Positions 1 to 4,626 of a DNA stretch of 5,956 nt are shown in pieces. Origin of the DNA: an uncultured Clostridium sp. Lineage in GTDB: Bacteria > Bacillota > Clostridia > TANB77 > CAG-508. Positions within the stretch are counted from its first letter, which is position 1. Each line of letters begins with the position of its first letter. The notes under the pieces are model-generated. The model was not told the origin of the DNA. It did no database searches and saw nothing but the letters and a program-made list of their open reading frames with translations. The DNA lies in contig USOM01000064.1 in NCBI GenBank assembly GCA_900556345.1, positions 1 to 5,956 on the forward strand, given 5' to 3'. A program made the position numbers and the translations under genes.

Positions 1-37
1 GTTCCTTTTTGAAAAAGGAACCGTCCCCATTTTGAAA
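1..37. repeat. Truncated copy of a GGTTCC-type palindromic repeat
   Basis: The window opens inside an inverted repeat: bases 1-10 pair perfectly with 12-21 around a single central G at 11. The right arm continues with GGAACCGTCCCCATTTTGAAA. This arm matches the right arm of the complete palindrome at 3286-3344 with a single difference (ATTTTGAAA here, ATTTCGAAA there), so the two are copies of the same element and the missing left arm should lie just outside the window. It codes for nothing visible. It may act as a hairpin or be a small non-autonomous mobile repeat; that role is inferred. Confidence 0.8.
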
Positions 38-53
38 AAATTTATAAAAAGTA

Positions 54-82
54 ATGTCATTTTCTTTTTTTTATGTTATTAT
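54..82 (+). promoter_or_regulatory. Probable promoter of the tRNA-Trp gene
   Basis: A -35-like ATGTCA (54-59, four of six consensus bases) is followed after 17 nt by a -10-like TATTAT (77-82, five of six). This would place the transcription start near position 89-90, about 10 nt before the mature tRNA. Position and spacing fit a housekeeping sigma promoter. In such AT-rich DNA chance matches are common, so confidence is moderate. Confidence 0.45.
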
Positions 83-99
83 AAGAAAGTAATTTTTAT

Positions 100-174
100 A
101 GGAGTATAGTGTCAATGGTAGCACATCGGTCTCCAAAACCGCCTGTGAGGGTTCGAGTCCTTCTACTCCTGCCA
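100..174 (+). tRNA. tRNA-Trp (anticodon CCA)
   Basis: A complete cloverleaf can be folded by eye. The acceptor stem AGGAGTA (100-106) pairs fully with TACTCCT (164-170), followed by discriminator G171 and an encoded CCA (172-174). The D stem is GTGT/GCAC with an 8-nt loop containing GG. The anticodon loop CTCCAAA (131-137) has anticodon CCA at 133-135, giving tryptophan. The T stem GAGGG/CCTTC encloses the loop TTCGAGT. The outermost anticodon-stem pair (T126 with C142) is mismatched, and the variable loop is short (about 4 nt). The gene stands alone with its own promoter and terminator and supplies the UGG-decoding tRNA. Confidence 0.95.
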
Positions 175-186
175 AAATATTTATGG

Positions 187-222
187 AAAATGGAACATCA
201 ATATAGTGGTGTTCCATTTTTT
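187..222 (+). terminator. Rho-independent terminator after tRNA-Trp, probably bidirectional
   Basis: A 14-bp stem (187-200 with 207-220, one G-T wobble) encloses a 6-nt loop and ends in a run of T's (217-222), 12 nt after the tRNA CCA end. The left flank of the stem is A-rich, so on the minus strand it also ends in a T run. It can therefore stop transcripts of the small minus-strand gene whose stop codon lies at 235-237. Convergent genes sharing one hairpin is a common compact arrangement. Confidence 0.88.
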
Positions 223-234
223 GCCTTAAATAAA

Positions 235-492
235 TTATTGACCTGAAACTATTTCAAATACTTTACTTAAAATCGTACATAAGCCTATGGTTCCGCACAT
301 TTCTTCTGCTTCTCTATTGGTTTTCGTGTAGTCCTCTAATACCGTTATAAGTTTCTCTTTCTTATCTTTTTCTACATTGTAAATCTTTGATTGTGTATAG
401 TTCTTTCCATTCACTTTGTAGATTATAAAAATTCCTTTCCGATTTCCTTCATCAAAATCAAGAATTTCAAACCCATCAATAATTCTTATCAT
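235..492 (-). CDS. Small hypothetical protein, 85 aa
   Basis: I do not recognise this protein. The start is the ATG at 490-492, because an AGGAGGG ribosome binding site lies 7 nt upstream of it (500-506); a longer reading from a TTG at 508-510 would begin on top of that site and is unlikely. The product is soluble-looking, with no signal peptide or membrane segment. The first half looks like alternating beta strand (an FEILDFDEGN stretch, then GIFIIYKVNGKNY), and a charged, probably helical second half contains two cysteines (MCGTIGLC). It contains the only in-frame CGG codon in the window that is not at a frameshift (439-441, Arg in NRKG). Skipping a base there would hit a stop within six codons, so here CGG appears to be read normally. 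It has its own likely promoter and ends at the hairpin shared with tRNA-Trp. The good ribosome binding site makes a real gene likely, but its function is unknown. Confidence 0.7.
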   Translation of the reverse strand: MIRIIDGFEILDFDEGNRKGIFIIYKVNGKNYTQSKIYNVEKDKKEKLITVLEDYTKTNREAEEMCGTIGLCTILSKVFEIVSGQ

Positions 493-499
493 ATTATTA

Positions 500-506
500 C
501 CCTCCT
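500..506 (-). promoter_or_regulatory. Ribosome binding site deciding the start of the small gene
   Basis: AGGAGGG on the minus strand, 7 nt before the ATG at 490-492. Its position rules out the longer TTG-initiated reading and sets the protein length at 85 residues. Confidence 0.85.
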
Positions 507-536
507 GCAAAAAGCTTATTGACTGTTACAAGCCTA

Positions 537-565
537 AGTTTACCACATTTTTATTTGAAATACAA
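537..565 (-). promoter_or_regulatory. Possible promoter of the small hypothetical gene
   Basis: On the minus strand a weak -35-like TTGTAT (560-565) is separated by 17 nt from TAAACT (537-542). The -10 is preceded by TGG, giving an extended -10 element (TGN). The start of transcription would be near 530, leaving a leader of roughly 40 nt. There is no hairpin between the ATPase stop codon and this site, so read-through from the ATPase gene is also possible. Confidence 0.4.
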
Positions 566-573
566 TATAAATT

Positions 574-3213
574 TTAATAATTCACACTGTTTTTGGAATT
601 CAGATATAACTTTTTACCATCCATAATTTCTTTTAATTTTTTCTGCACTTCCCCAACAACAATAGGCACAACGGAAATCATTCCAGTATAAATCCACTGA
701 ATTCCATTTAATGGTACTAATTCAAAAATACTAGCAAAATAAGGTACAACAACTACTATCACCTGCAACAAAGTTCCAAGCAGCAAACTTCCTATCAAAT
801 ATTTATTCTCAAAAACTCCAACTTTAAATATAGATTCTTCTGATTTCACATTAAAACTATGTACTAACTCAAGCATTCCAAGGGATACAAATGCCATTGT
901 TCTTCCAACTGTTAGACCAAATAATCTTGTTCCCAAAGAAAATGCAAATAATGTTAAACATCCCAGCATTACACCTTCTGTAATTATTTTTTGCCAAAGT
1001 CCACCTGCAAATATACTTTCTTTTGAATTTCTTGGTTTTCTATTCATTATATCCTCTTCTTCTCTTTCCAATCCTAAAGCAATTGCTGGGAAAGAATCAG
1101 TAACTAGGTTTATCCATAAAAGTTGAATTGCAAGTAAAGGCGATTCTATTCCTGAAAGTAAACCTATAAAAATTGTTGTTATTTCTCCAATGTTTGTTGC
1201 AATTAAAAAATGAATTGCCTTTTTTATGTTATCATAAATTGTTCTTCCTTGCTTTACTGCTTCTATTATTGTTACAAAATTATCATCTGCAAGTATCATA
1301 TCTGATGCATTTTTTGCAACATCTGTTCCGCCTTTTCCCATTGCTATTCCTATATCTGCATTTTTTAAAGCTGGGCTATCATTTACACCATCACCTGTCA
1401 TTGCAACAACTTTTCCTTGTTTTTGCCATGCTTTTACAATTCTTACTTTATGCTCTGGTGTAACCCTTGCAAATACTGAGTAACTTGCTATATTTCTCTC
1501 TAATTCTTCATCTGATATTTTATTTAATTCATTTCCTGTTATTGCTTTTTCTCCTGTTTTTAAAATTCCTAAATCTTTTGCGATTGCTTTTGCAGTTGCA
1601 ATATGGTCACCTGTTATCATTACTGTTTTTATTCCTGCTTTTTGACAAGTATAAACTGCTTCTTTTACTCCATCTCTAGGTGGATCTATCATCCCAATTA
1701 ACCCAACAAAAATCAAATTTTCTTCTAAATCAAAATTTGCCTTACCAAAATAATCTAACTCTTTATAGCCTACTGCTATTACTCTTAAAGCATTTTCCGC
1801 CATATTTTCATTTTGATTTTTTATTTCTTCCTTTTTGGATTGTGTTAAACTTTCTATTTTTCCATTTTCATATATCCTATTACATTTTCCAATTAAAATA
1901 TCTGGTGCTCCTTTAGTTATGCTTATATATCCTCCATTTGGCTTTTTATGTATTGTTGTCATCATTTTTCTATTTGATTCAAATGGTAGCTCACTTATTC
2001 TTTGATTTTCTTTATATAATCTATCTTTATTTATATTTTCATTTAAGGCTTTATTTACAATTGCCGCTTCTGTTGGCTCACCACTTGCAATTAATCTTCC
2101 ATTTTCGTCATTTTTTATTATACAGTCTGTACACATTGAACCTAATTCTAATAACAATTTTGAATTTGATGAATACATTTTTACAACTGTCATTTTATTT
2201 TGAGTTAATGTTCCTGTTTTATCAGAACAAATTACATTACTGCTTCCTAACGTTTCTACTGCTGGCAATTTTCTAATTATTGCATTTTTCTTTGCCATTT
2301 TTGTTACACCAATTGATAACATTATTGTAACAATTGCAGGTAAGCCTTCTGGAATTGCTGCCACTGCTAAGCCAACAGATGTCATAAACATTTCGACAGG
2401 TTCTATTTTTTTGATAATTCCAATTATGAAAATTACTGCACATATTGCCAAACACACAATTCCAAGAATTTTTCCAACTTCTCCTAGCTTTTTTTGGATA
2501 GGCGTTTCTGGTGCTTCGTCCTCGATTATCATATTTGCTATTTGTCCAATTTTAGTATTCATTCCTGTTTCAGTTACTATTGCTCTTCCTCTTCCGCTTA
2601 CTACTATACTTCCCATAAATGCTGTATTTTTCATATCTCCTAATGGAATATCTTCTTTATTTATTACTTGGTTGGTTTTGGTAACTGGTTCTGTTTCTCC
2701 GGTTAAACTTGATTCTTCTATTTTTAAGTTAAATTCTTCTATTATTCTACAATCTGCAGGCACATAATTTCCATCAGATAATTCTATTATGTCCCCTACT
2801 ACCAATTCTTCCGCAAGTATTTCCTTTGTTTCTCCATCTCTTATTACTTTAGCTATTTGTGGTGTTAATTTTTTTAGGCTCTCTATTGATTTTTCTGCTC
2901 TTTCTTCTTGGATTAATCCCATTATTGCATTTAATACTACTATCGCAATTATTATTATTGAATCTATGTAGTCATTTTGACTTTGTATATATGATACTCC
3001 TGCTGATATTATTGAGGCTATTATTAATATTATTATCATAAAATCGTTGAATTGTTTTATAAATCTTATTATTATACTTTCTTTTTTCTTTTCTATAAGT
3101 TTGTTTCTTCCTTGCTCCTCTTGCCTTTTTTGTGCTTCTTTGTTTGTAAGCCCTTTTTGAATATTTGTGTTTAGTTTTCTTTCTATTTCATATGTATTTT
3201 TGGTATGCCACAT
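574..3213 (-). CDS. P-type calcium-transporting ATPase (type II, SERCA-like)
   Basis: An 879-residue pump, full length for the type II family, which uses ATP to move Ca2+ out of the cytoplasm across the cell membrane. In order: cation-ATPase N-terminal domain (about 1-50), TM1-2 (about 55-101), actuator domain with TGE at 171-173, TM3-4 with PEGLP at 288-292, the phosphorylated Asp331 in DKTGTLT, the nucleotide-binding domain with FESNRKMM (411-418) and KGAPD (434-438), then DPPR (510-513), MITGDH (532-537) and the hinge MTGDGVND (605-612), and TM5-10 (about 664-856). By comparison with SERCA, the calcium ligands of both sites are present: Glu289 in TM4, Asn674 and Glu677 in TM5, Asn702, Thr705 and Asp706 in TM6, and Glu782 in TM8. 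This predicts two Ca2+ per cycle. The ATG at 3211-3213 is preceded by AAAGGAG (3224-3230). I see no frameshift and no CGG codon in it. Related Mn2+ or Na+/K+ pumps are possible but less likely given the ligand set. Confidence 0.95.
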   Translation of the reverse strand: MWHTKNTYEIERKLNTNIQKGLTNKEAQKRQEEQGRNKLIEKKKESIIIRFIKQFNDFMIIILIIASIISAGVSYIQSQNDYIDSIIIIAIVVLNAIMGLIQEERAEKSIESLKKLTPQIAKVIRDGETKEILAEELVVGDIIELSDGNYVPADCRIIEEFNLKIEESSLTGETEPVTKTNQVINKEDIPLGDMKNTAFMGSIVVSGRGRAIVTETGMNTKIGQIANMIIEDEAPETPIQKKLGEVGKILGIVCLAICAVIFIIGIIKKIEPVEMFMTSVGLAVAAIPEGLPAIVTIMLSIGVTKMAKKNAIIRKLPAVETLGSSNVICSDKTGTLTQNKMTVVKMYSSNSKLLLELGSMCTDCIIKNDENGRLIASGEPTEAAIVNKALNENINKDRLYKENQRISELPFESNRKMMTTIHKKPNGGYISITKGAPDILIGKCNRIYENGKIESLTQSKKEEIKNQNENMAENALRVIAVGYKELDYFGKANFDLEENLIFVGLIGMIDPPRDGVKEAVYTCQKAGIKTVMITGDHIATAKAIAKDLGILKTGEKAITGNELNKISDEELERNIASYSVFARVTPEHKVRIVKAWQKQGKVVAMTGDGVNDSPALKNADIGIAMGKGGTDVAKNASDMILADDNFVTIIEAVKQGRTIYDNIKKAIHFLIATNIGEITTIFIGLLSGIESPLLAIQLLWINLVTDSFPAIALGLEREEEDIMNRKPRNSKESIFAGGLWQKIITEGVMLGCLTLFAFSLGTRLFGLTVGRTMAFVSLGMLELVHSFNVKSEESIFKVGVFENKYLIGSLLLGTLLQVIVVVVPYFASIFELVPLNGIQWIYTGMISVVPIVVGEVQKKLKEIMDGKKLYLNSKNSVNY

Positions 3214-3255
3214 AATTTTATCTCTCCTTTCGTGTTTTAGACTTTGTCCTATTTT

Positions 3256-3286
3256 TATATATGCTTGTTCGAGAGATTTTATGCAA
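3256..3286 (-). promoter_or_regulatory. Weak candidate promoter for the Ca2+-ATPase gene
   Basis: On the minus strand TTGCAT (3281-3286) and TATATA (3256-3261) could be -35 and -10 boxes, but the spacing is 19 nt, longer than ideal. The -35 box touches the edge of the palindrome at 3286-3344. If real, the repeat has supplied or abuts part of the promoter. The only other support is that a gene following a large hairpin should need its own promoter. Confidence 0.25.
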
Positions 3287-3344
3287 AATTTCGAAATGGG
3301 GACGGTTCCTTTTTAAAAAAGGAACCGTCCCCATTTCGAAATTT
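3286..3344. repeat. Perfect 59-nt palindromic repeat, possible terminator
   Basis: A flawless inverted repeat with 29-bp arms around a single central A (3315). Each arm reads AAATTTCGAAAT followed by GGGGACGGTTCCTTTTT. Its right end overlaps two bases of the stop codon of the DUF4116 gene (3343-3345). It ends on the minus strand in a run of only four T's, so it could stop transcription from the operon to its right but is not a classic U-rich terminator. A copy lies at 1-37, and a related core, GGTTCTTTTT, is in the larger palindrome at 4493-4607. Such GGGAC/GGTTC palindromes resemble REP-like or MITE-like elements that depend on a transposase coded elsewhere; no transposase is in this window. 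Confidence 0.9.
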
Positions 3345-3864
3345 ATTCAATTAACTTTTTAACCTCTTCATCATTTTTCATTCTCTCACTCAAATAATGA
3401 AAAGCAACCTTATTTTGCGAAACTGCAATCTTAGCAATTTCCTCATTATCACGAAGTCTTAAACTTGCATACTTCACAATAATTCCTTTGTTACTAACAG
3501 CAGCCTTAACAACATCATAATCATCTCTTAACTCTGTACTTGCAAAATACAAAGTTTGCCCATAGGATTCTACACTAGATAGTACTACATCTTTGTCTGC
3601 TCTTAAAGTTTCAGATGCATAACAAGCTGTCCAAGGAGCACCTTTGATTGCAAGTAACATTAATTCTTTATTATCTTTTAACCTATCACTTGCAAATTCC
3701 ATTGCTTCGCCATCATTTTCCAAAGCTGTTTTTACTATTTCTTCGTCATCTCTTAAGCTATCTGATGCCCATTCTAGCAGTTTTCCTTGTTCAGATACTG
3801 CTTTTAATACATATTCTTTATTATCGCAATTTGCTCTAATTGCCGTTACCTCTGGTGCTTCCAT
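3343..3864 (-). CDS. DUF4116-type repeat protein, 173 aa
   Basis: After a 13-residue lead, the protein consists of six consecutive units of exactly 25 residues (about 14-163) plus a 10-residue start of a seventh. The unit consensus is roughly D-[DN]-x-[ED]-[IV]-V-x-x-A-V, then a loop with G, then [YF]-A-S-x-x-L-R. This matches my memory of DUF4116, alpha-helical repeats of unknown biochemical function often found in many tandem copies and thought to act as binding scaffolds. There is no signal peptide or membrane segment, so it should be cytoplasmic. The ATG at 3862-3864 has TAGGAAGTGAT just upstream, a near-complete anti-16S match. The upstream transglycosylase gene stops only 15 nt before it, so the two are probably co-transcribed and perhaps translationally coupled. 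The stop codon overlaps the end of the palindrome at 3286-3344. No catalytic motif is visible. Confidence 0.88.
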   Translation of the reverse strand: MEAPEVTAIRANCDNKEYVLKAVSEQGKLLEWASDSLRDDEEIVKTALENDGEAMEFASDRLKDNKELMLLAIKGAPWTACYASETLRADKDVVLSSVESYGQTLYFASTELRDDYDVVKAAVSNKGIIVKYASLRLRDNEEIAKIAVSQNKVAFHYLSERMKNDEEVKKLIE

Positions 3865-3879
3865 TTATATCACTTCCTA

Positions 3880-4459
3880 TTAATTGCTTTCTTCGTATAT
3901 ATTTTTATATATTTCATAATCTCTTAAAATTTTTCTTACATAGTTGTTCGTTTCCGTAAAAGGAACATTTTCAATGTCTGATCCATCTGATTTTAAAGTT
4001 CCTTTTTCTATCCAACCATCAACATTTCCGCTTCCTGCATTATATGCCGCTAATGCAAGATTTATATTATTGTATTTTTGAATTAACATAGATATATATT
4101 TCGTACCTAAATTTATATTTATATCTGGTTCTAAAATATTATCTTCATTTAATTCTATACCTATTCTTTTAGATATATCTTCTGCTGTTGAATACATAAG
4201 CTGCATAAGGCCTTTAGCTCCTCTATGTGATTCAGCATTTGGCTCAAAATTACTTTCTGCTTTTATTATTGCATAAATTAAGTATTCGTCTACATTGTAT
4301 TCATTTGCATATTTTTTTACATATTCGGTATATTCTAGTTTGTATACTTTTGTGAGCATTTGATTTCTTATTGCTTTGAAATCTATTTTTCCTAAAATTG
4401 ATAAGACTATTCCGCACTAATATTATTAGTATAATTATTTTCTTTATTAGTTTAATCAA
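3880..4459 (-). CDS. SLT-family lytic transglycosylase, membrane-anchored, interrupted by a frameshift in the anchor
   Basis: A peptidoglycan-cleaving enzyme of the soluble-lytic-transglycosylase (LT) fold, acting on the outer face of the membrane. Counting from the internal ATG at 4357-4359, the catalytic Glu is residue 35 (IIKAESNF), followed by GLMQ at 50-53 and AYNAG at 105-109, all intact. That ATG has no ribosome binding site. The likely start is the TTG at 4457-4459, 6 nt after a clean AAAGGAG (4466-4472), which begins MIKLIKKIIILIILV, a typical N-terminal membrane anchor. This frame runs out of register at 4412-4414 (CGG). Skipping one base there continues as GIVLSILGKIDFKAIRNQ into the enzyme, giving 192 residues. 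In the enzyme frame a TAG (4417-4419) blocks any earlier start. So the gene is either broken, mis-sequenced, or read by +1 frameshifting. It sits downstream of polA and 15 nt upstream of the DUF4116 gene. An anchor without a lipobox fits: the residue before the possible Cys is Leu. Confidence 0.85.
4412..4417 (-). other. Frameshift site in the lytic transglycosylase gene (CGG codon)
   Basis: The anchor frame reads TTA GTG CGG AAT. The enzyme frame resumes with GGA ATA GTC, so removing the C of CGG (or the G at 4417) rejoins anchor and enzyme without loss. In frame 0 the reading continues for a Lys/Arg/Asn/Ser-rich tail of no recognisable character to a stop at 4301-4303. There is no homopolymer, no obvious slippery heptamer and no Shine-Dalgarno-like stimulator just upstream. 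The same CGG-AAT context marks the frameshift in polA. Confidence 0.85.
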
Positions 4460-4465
4460 TTTTTT

Positions 4466-4472
4466 CTCCTTT
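4466..4472 (-). promoter_or_regulatory. Ribosome binding site of the lytic transglycosylase
   Basis: AAAGGAG on the minus strand, 6 nt before the TTG at 4457-4459. It decides the start: translation begins with the hydrophobic anchor rather than at the internal ATG 4357-4359. A perfect 12-bp palindrome, CTTGCTAGCAAG (4473-4484), touches it on the upstream side and could be chance or an operator. Confidence 0.75.
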
Positions 4473-4492
4473 CTTGCTAGCAAGTAATTGTT

Positions 4493-4607
4493 GGCAAGGG
4501 GACCATAGGGGTCGGTTCTTTTTGGTCCCATTTTATTGTTTTAATTTTAATAATATTATTTAGACAAAATGGGACCAAAAAGAACCGACCCCTATGGTCC
4601 CCTCGCC
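4493..4607. repeat. 115-nt long-hairpin repeat between polA and the transglycosylase gene
   Basis: Arms 4493-4534 and 4566-4607 pair over 42 positions with one mismatch (4496/4604), around a 31-nt AT-rich loop (4535-4565). The loop itself contains a 12-bp palindrome, AATAATATTATT (4549-4560). The arms contain GGGGTCGGTTCTTTTTGGTCCC, sharing the core GGTTC-T-run with the palindromes at 1-37 and 3286-3344 but otherwise different, so this is a second type of the same general family. TAGC at 4478-4481 and GCTA at 4622-4625 suggest imperfect outer ends. No T run follows on the minus strand, so it is not a typical intrinsic terminator, though the RNA must fold strongly. MITE-like or REP-like origin is inferred. 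The rest of 4460-4626 holds only the transglycosylase ribosome binding site. Confidence 0.9.
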
Positions 4608-4626
4608 ACTTGTTATTTTTCGCTAC

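Noticed and set aside
1173..3041. A series of + strand reading frames of 60-118 residues opposite the Ca2+-ATPase gene
   Set aside because: They are leucine, phenylalanine and serine-rich antisense shadows of an AT-rich gene, lack consistent ribosome binding sites, and overlap a well-supported minus-strand protein.
4411..4420. Lipoprotein signal (lipobox) around the possible Cys at the frameshift in the transglycosylase
   Set aside because: The residue before Cys would be Leu or Val rather than Gly, Ala or Ser, and the Cys exists only under one of the possible joints. A simple membrane anchor fits better.
4301..4531. A separate 76-residue minus-strand gene overlapping the hairpin repeat and the transglycosylase
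   Set aside because: Its first 24 codons come mainly from the repeat, with no ribosome binding site at its ATG. Its middle is the real membrane anchor starting at the TTG 4457-4459, and its tail is the out-of-frame reading of the transglycosylase.
1..4607. CRISPR array
   Set aside because: The repeats are three widely spaced palindromes between genes, with no regular spacer units and no cas genes.
4493..4607. Intrinsic terminator of polA
   Set aside because: The hairpin is strong, but no run of T's follows it on the minus strand, and the length and related copies point to a repeat element first.
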